DNA of 64,000 bases from Chloracidobacterium sp. (GTDB taxonomy: Bacteria > Acidobacteriota > Blastocatellia > Pyrinomonadales > Pyrinomonadaceae). The stretch lies in NCBI GenBank assembly GCA_016716365.1, contig JADJWM010000003.1, forward strand, positions 252,001 through 316,000, in the 5' to 3' direction. The position numbers were made by a program, and so were the translations under genes. Numbering within the stretch: the stretch's first letter is position 1; every line of letters starts with the position of its first letter. The notes under the pieces are model-generated. The model did no database searches. It was given only the letters and a program-made list of their open reading frames with translations, and was not told the DNA's origin. This document shows positions 1-8,053 of this stretch, in pieces.

Positions 1-93
1 AAAAAAATTACTCCGCCGGTGCGAAGCAGGGAGGATTATAAACACAGGTCAAATTTCCGTGTCAAGCAAAATTTTTCGCGACGAGCAAAAAAG

Positions 94-1047
94 TTAGAAA
101 TGGCGATAACCGCCTGGCTGCAGCACCTCGAACTCGCCGCCGATAACCTCAATCACCCCTTCATTTGCGGTGATCTCACCGATACGGTAGATGTCCGGTT
201 GGCCGGGCAAAGAAATTCCAGCGTCCTTTGATGTGAACAGAAGCTCGAAATCCTCGCCGCCGTTGAGCGCCAATGAAAGGGCCTGGTCGTTGGCGACACC
301 GATCTTTGTCAGAACAGGGCAGATCGGAATGTCATTCGCGTATAGACGAGCACCGACGTGGCTGGCATTGCAAATGTGTCGAAGGTCCGAGGATAAACCG
401 TCGCTCAGGTCGATCATCGAGTTCGCGAGGCCCGCTTCCCTGAGCTGCCTGCCGATCTCGATCCTGGGCACCGGTCGCAGTTGTTTCGTTATCAAAGCTT
501 GCCGGGCGGGGTCAGCCGTCCCGTATTTAATACCGGATTCGAGCATCATCAGGCCGCCGGCCGCTCCGCCAAGAGGTCCCGTGACGAAGATCGAGTCCCC
601 GATCTGGGCCCCGCTCCGCAAGACTGCCTTTCCCCTTGGAACGTCACCCCCGACGATGGAATCGAAAACGATCTTTCCCGCCGTTCGCGAAACATCGCCG
701 CCGACGAGTTCGACGTTGTGACGACGGGCCAGCGTAAACCAACCTTCATAGAATTTCTCGAGGAAATCGCTGTTCCAAACTGAGTCGGTCACGGCAAGTG
801 AGAGCATCGCCCATATCGACTCCGCACCCATCGCGGCAATGTCCGAGAGCGAAACTGCTAATACCCTCGAGCCCAGCAATTCAGGCGAAGTCCAATCCAG
901 CCGAAAATCGACATCCTCGACGAGGAGGTCAGCGGTGATCACGGAGTCTGAATCAGCGTTTTTCGGCAGGACCGCACAGTCGTCGCCGATACCGCGCAGG
1001 CCGTATTTCGCCTTAATGTTCTTTATGAAGTCAAACTCCGAAACCAT
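94..1047 (-). CDS. thiL: Thiamine-monophosphate kinase ThiL
   Basis: ThiL phosphorylates thiamine monophosphate with ATP to give thiamine diphosphate, the last step of cofactor synthesis in the cytoplasm. The 317-residue product has the family's usual length and landmarks. These are an N-terminal GIGDDCAVL metal/nucleotide-binding stretch (about residues 20-28), the ITADLLVEDVDF strand, the SDIAAMGA helix start, the VGGDVSRTAG loop near residue 118, and a C-terminal DLSDGLSSDL plus NGGEDFELLFT segment. The ATG lies in GAAATGGTT and no better upstream start is visible. It is transcribed away from the MerR-family gene, so the roughly 80-bp gap holds divergent promoters. No other thiamine genes are nearby, so it appears to be a stand-alone unit. 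The family call is firm. Confidence 0.95.
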   Translation of the reverse strand: MVSEFDFIKNIKAKYGLRGIGDDCAVLPKNADSDSVITADLLVEDVDFRLDWTSPELLGSRVLAVSLSDIAAMGAESIWAMLSLAVTDSVWNSDFLEKFYEGWFTLARRHNVELVGGDVSRTAGKIVFDSIVGGDVPRGKAVLRSGAQIGDSIFVTGPLGGAAGGLMMLESGIKYGTADPARQALITKQLRPVPRIEIGRQLREAGLANSMIDLSDGLSSDLRHICNASHVGARLYANDIPICPVLTKIGVANDQALSLALNGGEDFELLFTSKDAGISLPGQPDIYRIGEITANEGVIEVIGGEFEVLQPGGYRHF

Positions 1048-1056
1048 TTCAACCTA

Positions 1057-1085
1057 TTGACACAAACCACGTAAATACATACAAT
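1057..1085 (+). promoter_or_regulatory. Sigma-70-type promoter for the MerR-family gene
   Basis: The hexamers TTGACA (1057-1062) and TACAAT (1080-1085) are separated by exactly 17 bp, a near-consensus vegetative promoter. Transcription would start near 1092, about 40 nt before the ATG at 1131. Confidence 0.7.
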
Positions 1086-1130
1086 AACGGCGACTAACCG
1101 ATAAAGAACTTTAACACACAGTCTATCGTA

Positions 1131-1631
1131 ATGAATCGGGAACCTGTAGTAATACCTGAGAAAATATACTTCAAGATCGGCGAGGTTTGCGACATCCTCG
1201 ACGTGCAAGCCCACGTTCTGCGGTATTGGGAGACCGAATTCCCCCAACTCGCCCCGCAAAAGAACCGATCAGGACAAAGAAGTTATCGAAGGCGGGACGT
1301 CGAGATCTCACTTCGGATAAAAGAGCTGCTTTATGATGAGCTCTACACTATCGCCGGGGCACGAAAAAAGCTTCAGTCGGAGTTGAAGGAAAACGGCAAA
1401 AGCAAGCCTGACGCAGCGGCTGAAGGTCCCGCAAGTTCACCGGCCGCGGATCCGGCTCTTTTCGACCTCGAGTTGCCGGAGGAGACGCTTTCGCAAGCGA
1501 TGGCGTCTGAAGGCCTGTCCAGGGAAGGCCGCGAGGCGCTGCGGGCGCTAGGCGCACAATTGCTTGAGCTTCGTGAGATGTTGAAGACCGATCAGACGGA
1601 ACGGGCGGCCGAACACCTAAGAAATCAGTGA
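1131..1631 (+). CDS. MerR-family transcriptional regulator
   Basis: This 166-residue protein is a DNA-binding regulator of the MerR superfamily. An N-terminal winged helix-turn-helix is evident in residues about 12-75: YFKIGEVCDILDVQAHVLRYWE, split here as KIGEVCDIL and HVLRYWETEFP, then QRSYRRRDVE. A helical segment follows (LYTIAGARKKLQSEL), then an Ala/Pro-rich linker and a short C-terminal helix (REALRALGAQLLELREML). No Cys-based metal-binding motif is present, so the ligand, if any, is unknown. The gene has its own near-consensus promoter and lies directly upstream of tRNA-Pro. Members of this type are common next to tRNA or ihf genes in many genomes, but a target cannot be named from sequence. 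Confidence 0.85.
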   Translation: MNREPVVIPEKIYFKIGEVCDILDVQAHVLRYWETEFPQLAPQKNRSGQRSYRRRDVEISLRIKELLYDELYTIAGARKKLQSELKENGKSKPDAAAEGPASSPAADPALFDLELPEETLSQAMASEGLSREGREALRALGAQLLELREMLKTDQTERAAEHLRNQ

Positions 1632-1632
1632 G

Positions 1633-1661
1633 TTGACAATCGCCCCGTCCAAATCTAAGCT
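1633..1661 (+). promoter_or_regulatory. Promoter of tRNA-Pro
   Basis: TTGACA (1633-1638) and TAAGCT (1656-1661) are spaced by 17 bp, placing a transcription start around 1668, eight bases before the mature tRNA. The -35 overlaps the end of the MerR gene. The -10 is only a partial match. Confidence 0.55.
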
Positions 1662-1675
1662 AAAAATCGATATTT

Positions 1676-1752
1676 CGGGACGTAGCGCAGTCTGGTAGCG
1701 CGTTCGCTTGGGGTGCGAGAGGTCGTGAGTTCAAATCTCGCCGTCCCGACCA
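1676..1752 (+). tRNA. tRNA-Pro (anticodon GGG)
   Basis: A 77-nt cloverleaf can be folded by eye. The acceptor stem CGGGACG pairs with CGTCCCG, the D arm has GCGC/GCGC, the anticodon stem TTCGC/GCGAG encloses the loop TTGGGGT (anticodon GGG at positions 34-36), and the T arm GTGAG/CTCGC has loop TTCAAAT. The discriminator is A and the CCA end is encoded in the gene. A dyad (GGGCCCT 1763-1769 and AGGGCCC 1782-1788) just downstream is a likely terminator or processing hairpin. Confidence 0.95.
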
Positions 1753-1762
1753 TTTTGCGAAA

Positions 1763-1788
1763 GGGCCCTTGATTTTGATCGAGGGCCC
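1763..1788 (+). terminator. Hairpin downstream of tRNA-Pro
   Basis: GGGCCCT (1763-1769) pairs perfectly with AGGGCCC (1782-1788), with an inner GAT/ATC extension. The following tract is only moderately T-rich, so termination efficiency is uncertain. It also lies downstream of hisIE on the other strand and could serve both. Confidence 0.5.
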
Positions 1789-1893
1789 CTTCTCGGTCTT
1801 GTGCGCGTTAACCCACCGGATCGAATTCCGATCGACCCGGACCGGTTTGTTTGAAATGCGGAATCCGCGGCTGCTCTTCGCTGGGAATAAGTT

Positions 1894-2490
1894 CTATTTC
1901 GTTCGCTCTTTCAACGTTTTGATCACTTCGGAAAGGCCGATGTTTCTATCGGCCAGAAGCACGAGCAGATGATAAATAAGGTCGGCTGACTCGTTTTTCA
2001 GGGATTCGTCATTATCAGCGTCTTGGGCTTCCAAAACCACCTCGACGGCCTCCTCGCCGACCTTCTGAGCTATACGCTTCCGGCCTGCGGCAAGTAGGGA
2101 AGATGTGTACGACCCCTCAACCGGGTGATCCCGCCGCGATCTGATCAACTCCTCCAACCCGAAAAGGAAGTCACTGGGACGGTTGGTTTCGCCGAAGCAG
2201 GTGTCGGACCCTGTATGACAAACTTGCCCTGAGGGCGTGGCCTTGATCAGAATGGTGTCAGAATCACAATCTGTCAGGACCTCGCCGACCGCAAGATAGT
2301 TGCCGCTCGTTTCACCCTTCATCCATTGACGACCGCGCGACCGCGAAAAGAAGGTAACGCGGCCGGTGGCGAGCGTTTTCTGAAGCGAGTCGGCGTCCAT
2401 AAAACCGAGCATCAGAACCTTTTGCGTCCGAAGGTCCTGAATGATCGCGGGTACTAGCGAATCGTGATACTTGTCGAATCGTATATCCAT
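1894..2490 (-). CDS. hisIE: Bifunctional phosphoribosyl-AMP cyclohydrolase / phosphoribosyl-ATP pyrophosphatase HisIE
   Basis: HisIE carries out steps 2 and 3 of histidine synthesis: removal of pyrophosphate from PR-ATP (HisE) and opening of the adenine ring of PR-AMP (HisI). The N-terminal HisI domain (residues about 1-110) shows VLMLGFMDADSL, FFSRSRGRQWMKGETSGN, a DCDSDTILI metal site and CHTGSDTCF with its zinc Cys/His residues. The C-terminal HisE domain shows KVGEEAVEVVLEA and SADLIYHLLVLL. The ATG at 2490 was chosen. An in-frame TTG at 2511 overlaps the hisF stop codon as TTGA and could provide coupled translation, which would add 7 residues. It is the last gene of the his operon. The same fusion is found in enterobacteria and Bacteroidota. 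Confidence 0.95.
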   Translation of the reverse strand: MDIRFDKYHDSLVPAIIQDLRTQKVLMLGFMDADSLQKTLATGRVTFFSRSRGRQWMKGETSGNYLAVGEVLTDCDSDTILIKATPSGQVCHTGSDTCFGETNRPSDFLFGLEELIRSRRDHPVEGSYTSSLLAAGRKRIAQKVGEEAVEVVLEAQDADNDESLKNESADLIYHLLVLLADRNIGLSEVIKTLKERTK

Positions 2491-2507
2491 GTTTCTTCGT
2501 TTGCGAC

Positions 2508-3260
2508 TCAAGTTCTTACGGCAACGCCGTGCTCGCTAAGCCAGAGCTTCAGGGCCGGGATCTCGATCTCACCAAAATGAAAAATGCTCGCGGCAAGGGC
2601 CGCGTCGACTCGGCATTTGGTAAAGACTTCAAGGAAATCCGCTTTGGTTCCTGCCCCGCCCGAAGCGATCACCGGCACGGTTACCTCAGCCGTTGCTCGA
2701 TAAAGGTCGAGGTCGAAGCCGTTCTTTGTTCCGTCCGCGTCTACCGACGTGAGAAGGATCTCACCCGCGCCCAGTTCGACGCCGCGCATCGCCCAATCGA
2801 TAGCATCGACCCCTGTATCCGTTCTGCCGCCGTTCGTTAAGGCGGTCCAGCCGCCGTCCATTTGTTTGGCGTCGATCGCCAGGACTATACATTGCGAGCC
2901 GAAATGCCTTGCGGCGGATTCAAGGAGCCCGGGATCCCGGAGGGCTGACGAATTTATCGAGATCTTATCGGCACCGGCCTGAAGAAGGGCGTCGATGTCC
3001 GCGACCGAGCATATCCCGCCGCCGACGGTGAAGGGAATGTCGATCTGGGCTGCGACTTCGGCGACAAGGCCCGTCAAGGTCTTTCGCTTTTCGTTTGTCG
3101 CGGTGATATCGAGAAATACGAGCTCGTCGGCGCCCTGATCGCGGTACGCACGTGCCAGTTCGACGGGATCCCCGGCGTCGCGAAGGTCAACGAACTTGGT
3201 GCCTTTGACGGTGCGGCCGTCCTTCACGTCGAGACAGGGAATTATCCTTTTGGCTAGCAT
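2508..3260 (-). CDS. hisF: Imidazole glycerol phosphate synthase cyclase subunit HisF
   Basis: HisF is the (beta/alpha)8-barrel subunit that uses ammonia delivered by HisH to convert PRFAR into imidazole glycerol phosphate and AICAR. The 250-residue length is typical. The catalytic Asp residues are visible in IIPCLDVKDGRTVKG (near residue 11) and in VLAIDAK (near residue 130). The phosphate-binding VGGGI and ASGGAG loops are also present. It overlaps the end of hisA by 7 bp and its stop codon overlaps the alternative TTG start of hisIE, consistent with translational coupling. Together with hisH and hisA it forms the operon's middle section. Confidence 0.96.
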   Translation of the reverse strand: MLAKRIIPCLDVKDGRTVKGTKFVDLRDAGDPVELARAYRDQGADELVFLDITATNEKRKTLTGLVAEVAAQIDIPFTVGGGICSVADIDALLQAGADKISINSSALRDPGLLESAARHFGSQCIVLAIDAKQMDGGWTALTNGGRTDTGVDAIDWAMRGVELGAGEILLTSVDADGTKNGFDLDLYRATAEVTVPVIASGGAGTKADFLEVFTKCRVDAALAASIFHFGEIEIPALKLWLSEHGVAVRT

Positions 3261-3991
3261 ATTTGCTCTCCCTTCGCGTACTCAGCGAGGTCGCCTAGTG
3301 TGATGAGGCCTTCATAGATCGCCTTTCCGATGATCACTCCGCTGCATCCTATTTCTTCCAATTCCCGCACGTCCTCGAGCGAACTCACCCCGCCGCTCGC
3401 GATCAAATTCAGATCGGGAAGAGCTTCGAGTAGATCTCGATACAATTCGATCGACGGCCCGCGGAGCAGTCCGTCCTTTGCGATGTCAGTTACGAAAACA
3501 TCGCGGATGCCTCGGTTGAGATAATTCGAAATAAAGCTGGTGATCTCGACCTCGGTGTCCTGCTGCCAACCGTTGATGGCAAGGTGCTTTCCCCGGACAT
3601 CCGCACCGAGGAGAAACCGATCTGCACCGTGCCGAGAGATCCAGTCACCGAACATTTCAGGCGAGCGAACCGCAATACTGCCGATACTCGCCATTGCGGC
3701 CCCGGCATTGAATACGGAGGCCAGGTCGATCTCGGTCCCAATGCCGCCGCCGAAGTCGATCACTAGATCGGTCTCCTTCGCGACGGTCTCCAAAATATTC
3801 AAATTCACGGTCCGACCCAGCCGGGCCCCGTCCAGATCCACGATATGGATACGTTTCAGACCTGCGGCTTCGAATCTTCGGGCGGCTTCGACTGGGCTGA
3901 AATCGTATATCGTACTGCGCGCGAAATCGCCCTCGACAAGCCGGACACACTTGCCGTCGATGATGTCGATCGCCGGGATAATTTCGATCAT
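3254..3991 (-). CDS. hisA: ProFAR isomerase HisA
   Basis: HisA isomerises ProFAR to PRFAR, step 4 of histidine synthesis, in the cytoplasm. It is a (beta/alpha)8 barrel homologous to HisF. The first catalytic Asp is in EIIPAIDIIDGKCVRL (near residue 8), followed by IVDLDGA, the FGGGIG phosphate loop, VTDIAKDGLL with the second catalytic Asp (near residue 128), and ASGGVSS. The 245-residue length is standard. The ATG at 3991 lies 7 bp after the hisH stop codon, and the gene overlaps hisF by 7 bp. Nothing suggests loss of function. Confidence 0.96.
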   Translation of the reverse strand: MIEIIPAIDIIDGKCVRLVEGDFARSTIYDFSPVEAARRFEAAGLKRIHIVDLDGARLGRTVNLNILETVAKETDLVIDFGGGIGTEIDLASVFNAGAAMASIGSIAVRSPEMFGDWISRHGADRFLLGADVRGKHLAINGWQQDTEVEITSFISNYLNRGIRDVFVTDIAKDGLLRGPSIELYRDLLEALPDLNLIASGGVSSLEDVRELEEIGCSGVIIGKAIYEGLITLGDLAEYAKGEQIC

Positions 3992-3998
3992 AGCTCAA

Positions 3999-4583
3999 TC
4001 AGTTCTTTAAGAAATTCTCGAGTAAACGCGCCCCTGCCGTTCCTGACTTCTCGGGGTGAAACTGGACAGCGAAAAAATTCCGGTACGAGATCGCCGCCGA
4101 AAACGTGACGCCATGATCGGCCCTCGCGGTCGTTTCATCACAGATATCGACGAAGTAACTGTGGACGAAATACATAAACCCAGACTCGGCGACGCCGTTG
4201 AAAAGGCCCGAGTCGAGGCCGTATATGCGGTTCCATCCCATGTGAGGCACCTTCAGTTCAACGTCAGGGAAGCGGCGAACCTTATATGGAAGCAGGCCGA
4301 GGCATTCGGCGTCGCTCTCTTCGGAACTCTGACACAACAGCTGCATACCTAGACAGATGCCGAGCACCGGCTGCTTCAGGGCGGGGATGACCTTGTCGAG
4401 GCCGTGATCGCGAAGGTATCGCATTGCTGTGGACGCTTCGCCGACACCGGGAAAAACGACGCGATCCGCGGACCTCAAGAGATCGGGATCGGCAGTAAGG
4501 ATCGTCTTGACGCCAAGGCGGTCGAATGCATTCTTCACTGATCGAACGTTGCCCGAATTGTATTTCACTATCGCTGTTCTCAT
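3999..4583 (-). CDS. hisH: Imidazole glycerol phosphate synthase glutaminase subunit HisH
   Basis: HisH is a class-I glutamine amidotransferase that hydrolyses glutamine and channels ammonia to HisF. The catalytic Cys is in LGICLGMQLL. The His-Glu pair is in AVQFHPEKSG near the C terminus. The oxyanion-strand region VVFPGVGEA is also seen. The ATG at 4583 was chosen because AGGA lies about 7 bp upstream and the product then begins MRTAIVKYNSGN, as usual for the family. A TTG eight codons earlier overlaps the IGPD stop codon. The product is about 194 residues. Confidence 0.95.
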   Translation of the reverse strand: MRTAIVKYNSGNVRSVKNAFDRLGVKTILTADPDLLRSADRVVFPGVGEASTAMRYLRDHGLDKVIPALKQPVLGICLGMQLLCQSSEESDAECLGLLPYKVRRFPDVELKVPHMGWNRIYGLDSGLFNGVAESGFMYFVHSYFVDICDETTARADHGVTFSAAISYRNFFAVQFHPEKSGTAGARLLENFLKN

Positions 4584-4599
4584 TTTTCCTGCTGAACGA

Positions 4600-5136
4600 C
4601 TACACAATTCCTTTTGTGCTCGGAATATCGGATCCGCCGTTGCGCCCTACCGCCTGCTTCAGCGATCGTGCAAATGCCTTGAATATCGACTCGATCTTGT
4701 GGTGCTCATTCGTCCCTTCGGCCTTTATGTTCAAATTGCATTTCGCATGGTCCGAGAACGATTTGAAGAAATGAAAGAACATCTCGGTCGGCATGTCGCC
4801 GATCTTCTCGCGGCGAAATTCGGCGTCCCAAACTATCCAGTTTCGCCCGCCCATGTCGAGTGCCACCTGAGCAAGGCAGTCGTCCATCGGTAGCAAGAAG
4901 CCGTAACGCTCGATCCCCCGTTTGTCACCCAATGCATCGGCGAAGGCCTGGCCGAGCGTGATAGCGACATCTTCGATCGTATGGTGTTCGTCGATGTGCA
5001 GGTCGCCGTTGGCCTCGATTTTAAGGTCGAAAGCCCCGTGACGAGCGACCTGTTCAAGCATATGGTCGAAAAACGCCAGCCCCGTCGAGATACTTCGCCG
5101 CACCGTTTCCGTCCAGGTTAAGCAAAACGCGGACAT
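4600..5136 (-). CDS. hisB: Imidazoleglycerol-phosphate dehydratase part of a frameshifted hisB
   Basis: IGPD removes water from imidazole glycerol phosphate (step 6). The two metal-binding repeats are intact: IDEHHTIEDVAI with EALGQ-like context, and EHHKIESIFKAFARSL near the C terminus. FFDHMLEQVARHG and DKRGIERYGF are also conserved. The first 14 residues from the ATG at 5136, however, do not resemble IGPD. The expected N-terminal strand (DVRVLLNLDGNGAAK) is encoded in the other frame at the end of the upstream phosphatase gene. The natural join is AAG-ATC, but the DNA reads AAG-T-ATC, with the extra T at 5092. The ATG at 5136 has no visible ribosome-binding site, so this fragment is probably not an independent gene. 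Confidence 0.85.
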   Translation of the reverse strand: MSAFCLTWTETVRRSISTGLAFFDHMLEQVARHGAFDLKIEANGDLHIDEHHTIEDVAITLGQAFADALGDKRGIERYGFLLPMDDCLAQVALDMGGRNWIVWDAEFRREKIGDMPTEMFFHFFKSFSDHAKCNLNIKAEGTNEHHKIESIFKAFARSLKQAVGRNGGSDIPSTKGIV

Positions 5137-5704
5137 CGGTCTCGGAGGTCTTGCGGTGTTTTTCGGCTATCCTCGGCGGACGTGTCAGAAACGCTCGGAT
5201 CTCGCTCCAATCGTTCGCTGCAAGAGCGACCGAGGGATCGTCCGGAGACGGAAAGTTCGGATTTCGAACGAAGATGGCACGAGCTCCGAGGTTTCGAGCG
5301 AGCTCGAAGTCCGTTGCCCTATCGCCGATAACAAATGAACGGGCCATGTCATATTCGCCCGAAAGGTATTCTGTCAGCATCGCCGTTCCGGGTTTACGGG
5401 TCGGCTTGTTCTCGTGCGGGAATGAGCGGTCGATAAATACCTTAGAGAAATGGACGCCTTCCTTTGCCAGCAGATCGATCAGGAAGTCGTGAACAGGAAA
5501 AAAAGCACTTTCTGGCAGCGACTCCGTCCCGAGCCCGTCCTGGTTCGAGACCATCACAAGCTCGTAATCCGTCTCGGCGGCGATGGCTGAAAGATGCGAA
5601 ACAACGCCGGGCAGGAGCTTCAGTTTGGCGAAGCTGTCCACCTGGAAATCGTCGGGCTCTTCGATGAGCGTTCCGTCCCGGTCAATGAATAAGACTCTTT
5701 TCAT
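5054..5704 (-). CDS. hisB: Histidinol-phosphatase (HAD) part of a frameshifted bifunctional hisB
   Basis: This HAD-superfamily phosphatase dephosphorylates histidinol phosphate (step 8). It has the nucleophile motif LFIDRDGTLIEEP at the N terminus, VMVSNQDGLGT, the Lys in TRKPGTAML, and VIGDRATDFELA for metal binding. The DRSFPHENKPTRKP segment lacks the zinc-binding cysteines of the E. coli enzyme and resembles the Bacteroidota-type HisB as I recall it. After residue about 200 the protein continues into the first strand of IGPD (DVRVLLNLDGNGAAK). It then runs out of frame to a stop, so an E. coli-like HisNB fusion is interrupted near 5092. The ATG at 5704 was chosen; the gene overlaps hisC by 23 bp. 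Confidence 0.88.
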   Translation of the reverse strand: MKRVLFIDRDGTLIEEPDDFQVDSFAKLKLLPGVVSHLSAIAAETDYELVMVSNQDGLGTESLPESAFFPVHDFLIDLLAKEGVHFSKVFIDRSFPHENKPTRKPGTAMLTEYLSGEYDMARSFVIGDRATDFELARNLGARAIFVRNPNFPSPDDPSVALAANDWSEIRAFLTRPPRIAEKHRKTSETDVRVLLNLDGNGAAKYLDGAGVFRPYA

Positions 5705-6746
5705 AATTCTCGATCGCAAGTATAAGTTCGTCGTTCTCTTGCTCGGTCCCAACGGTGATCCGCAGACATTGTTCGCAGCCGGTCAGGCCGCTGCGGTCCC
5801 TGACCACGATTCGCTTCGAAGCTAAGTAACGATGCAGGCCGCTTGCATCAGCGACTCTCACAAGAAGGAAATTCGCATCGGAAGGGTAAACCCGTTCGAC
5901 GCACACAAGATCTGATAAAGCCTCGGTAAGCCTTTTTCTTTCGGCCAGGGTCCTTTTAACCGTCTCGTTAAGGTGTCGCGGATCATTTAGAGCTTCGAGG
6001 GCCGTTTCTTGGGCGGCCTCGCTGACGTTGTAGGGCGGCTTGACCTTATTCAGGAGTTCGATGACATCTGCGTCGGCAAAAGCAAGGCCGACGCGAAGCC
6101 CGGCAAGTCCCCAAGCCTTCGAAAGCGTTTGAAGGACAACGAGATTGGGACGTGCCGCCAGTTCAGCGACAAGCGACCCGCGGGAGGCATAGTGAATATA
6201 TGCCTCGTCGACAACGACGATGCCGTCGAACGCATCGGCGATCGTGCGGATGGACACATGTGAAAGAAGATTCCCCGTCGGATTGTTCGGCGAGCAAAGG
6301 AAGACGATCTTTGTGTTCCGATCGATAGTTGTTAACACTCTCGGGACATCGATCCCGAAGCCCTCGTCGAGACGGGCGTGTTTGACCGCGACATCATTTA
6401 TGCCGGCTGCGACCTCGTACATGCCGTAAGTCGGCGGGCAGGTGAGTATGTTGTCGACGCCCGGACGGCAAAAGATCCGGATCAGCAAGTCGATCGCTTC
6501 GTCGCTTCCGTTACCGATGAATATTTGCAAGGGATCCACACCACTTACAGCAGCGATGCGTTCTTTGAGAGACGCCTGGAGCGGGTCCGGATAACGGTTG
6601 AGCCGGATTCCTACCGGCGGGCCGAACGCATTCTCGTTGGCGTCGAGATAGATACGGGCATCGCCGACGTGCTCAACACGCGCGGACGAATAGGGTGTCA
6701 GCGTCCTGATGTTGTCGCGGACCAGTCTATTGAGTTCAAACGCCAT
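5682..6746 (-). CDS. hisC: Histidinol-phosphate aminotransferase HisC
   Basis: HisC transfers an amino group from glutamate to imidazole acetol phosphate to make histidinol phosphate, using PLP. The 354-residue protein has fold-type-I aminotransferase features: DANENAFGPP near the N terminus, GNGSDEAIDLL for PLP phosphate contacts, SPNNPTGN, VVDEAYIHYA, and the PLP-lysine region TLSKAWGLAGLRVG. The C terminus has NFLLVRV and LRITVGT. The ATG at 6746 overlaps the end of hisD by 11 bp, and the C terminus overlaps hisB by 23 bp. These tight overlaps support one polycistronic mRNA. Confidence 0.95.
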   Translation of the reverse strand: MAFELNRLVRDNIRTLTPYSSARVEHVGDARIYLDANENAFGPPVGIRLNRYPDPLQASLKERIAAVSGVDPLQIFIGNGSDEAIDLLIRIFCRPGVDNILTCPPTYGMYEVAAGINDVAVKHARLDEGFGIDVPRVLTTIDRNTKIVFLCSPNNPTGNLLSHVSIRTIADAFDGIVVVDEAYIHYASRGSLVAELAARPNLVVLQTLSKAWGLAGLRVGLAFADADVIELLNKVKPPYNVSEAAQETALEALNDPRHLNETVKRTLAERKRLTEALSDLVCVERVYPSDANFLLVRVADASGLHRYLASKRIVVRDRSGLTGCEQCLRITVGTEQENDELILAIENYEKSLIH

Positions 6747-8022
6747 TGATCGCCTCCAATCGAACCGTGACGGCCCGGCGGTGAGCTTCGAGCCCTTCGG
6801 CCCGAGCCATAACCTCGACCGCCGGGCCGATGCTTCTGATACCTGTTTCGTCGACCTTTTGAAACGTTATCTTCTTGACAAAACTATCGAGCGAGACGCC
6901 CGAGAATGCCCGTGTAAATCCGGCTGTCGGGAGCGTGTGGTTCGTGCCGGAAGCGTAATCTCCGAGACTCTCGCAGGAGTAATTGCCAACGAATACGGAG
7001 CCGGCATTCGAAACCTTGTCTGCGAGATCCTCCGCGTCCCGAACGGCCAGGATCAGATGCTCGGCCGCATATTCATTCAGCAGCCTTAGCCCCGTATCGA
7101 GGTCCTGGACCAGGATCGCGGACGAGTTCTGCAGCGCCGCCTCGGCAATTGCCGAACGCGGCAGCGTCGGAGTCTGTCTCTCTAGTTCTGAAATTACCTC
7201 GTCGATGATCGACGGTTCATCCGTAACCAGGATCGTTTGGCTGTCAGGACCGTGTTCCGCTTGGGACAGCAGGTCGGCTGCCACAAAGATGGGATCGCAC
7301 GAACTATCTGCAAGGATCGCAACCTCCGAAGGGCCTGCCGGCATATCGATGGCTACATCCATTGAAACGATCTGCTTTGCATATGTGACGTAACTGTTTC
7401 CCGGGCCGAAGATCTTATCGACCTTCGGGACCGTTTCGGTGCCGTACGCCATCGCAGCTATGGCTTGGGCCCCGCCGATCTTGAGAACCGTCGAGATCCC
7501 GCACACCTTCGCAGCGTAGAGGATCGCATCGGCCGCCGAACCGTCAGTCGTCGTCGGCGTGCAGATAACGATCTCGCGGCATCCGGCCAGAACGGCGGGC
7601 ACGCCAAGCATAAGGACCGTCGAAAAGAGCGGAGCCGTGCCCGACGGCACATAGAGCCCGACGCGCTCGATCGGGACCGACCGACGCCAGCAGATAACTC
7701 CGGGGGCAGTTTCGATGACGCGTACCGGGTCCCGCTGAGCCGAGTGAAACTTTGCGATATTCGAATGGGCGATCTTTATTGCGTCCGCCAGCTCGGGCAA
7801 GATACGTTTTTCTGCCGAATCAAATTCTTCGGGTGTCGCCGCGATCGGGTCGGGAACGACGCCGTCGAACTTGAGGGAGAAGGCGCGTAAAGCCGCGTCG
7901 CCCTCACGCCGAACGTCATTGATGATGGCGCGCACGGCGCTTTCCAGATCGTCAGCACGCGAATTAGGCCGCCGCAGAATTGCTGGCCAATCTTCAGGTC
8001 TTGGATATCGAATTACCTTCAT
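6736..8022 (-). CDS. hisD: Histidinol dehydrogenase HisD
   Basis: HisD is the zinc enzyme that oxidises L-histidinol to L-histidine with two NAD+. Family signatures are present: the NAD-binding region VCGISTVLKIGGAQAIAAMA (in pieces VCGISTVLKIG and GAQAIAAMAYGT), KIFGPGNSYV, MPAGPSEV, the zinc-ligand region LLSQAEHGPDSQ, EYAAEHL, GDYASGTNHTLPT and GFTRAFSGVSL. The ATG at 8022 gives MKVIRYPRPEDW and 428 residues, the normal length. A longer reading to 8100 would run back into hisG and looks non-coding. It lies 31 nt after the hisG stop codon and overlaps hisC by 11 bp. Confidence 0.96.
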   Translation of the reverse strand: MKVIRYPRPEDWPAILRRPNSRADDLESAVRAIINDVRREGDAALRAFSLKFDGVVPDPIAATPEEFDSAEKRILPELADAIKIAHSNIAKFHSAQRDPVRVIETAPGVICWRRSVPIERVGLYVPSGTAPLFSTVLMLGVPAVLAGCREIVICTPTTTDGSAADAILYAAKVCGISTVLKIGGAQAIAAMAYGTETVPKVDKIFGPGNSYVTYAKQIVSMDVAIDMPAGPSEVAILADSSCDPIFVAADLLSQAEHGPDSQTILVTDEPSIIDEVISELERQTPTLPRSAIAEAALQNSSAILVQDLDTGLRLLNEYAAEHLILAVRDAEDLADKVSNAGSVFVGNYSCESLGDYASGTNHTLPTAGFTRAFSGVSLDSFVKKITFQKVDETGIRSIGPAVEVMARAEGLEAHRRAVTVRLEAINGV

Positions 8023-8053
8023 ACCTAACGCAATGATCACTGTCCCGGGACCC

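Noticed and set aside
1676..1752. Anticodon UGG for the tRNA-Pro
   Set aside because: Counting the seven-base anticodon loop TTGGGGT from the closing stem places GGG, not TGG, at positions 34-36.
4600..5136. Stand-alone hisB (IGPD) starting at ATG 5136
   Set aside because: The first 14 residues do not match the family and the missing N-terminal strand is encoded in the neighbouring frame; no Shine-Dalgarno sequence supports this start.
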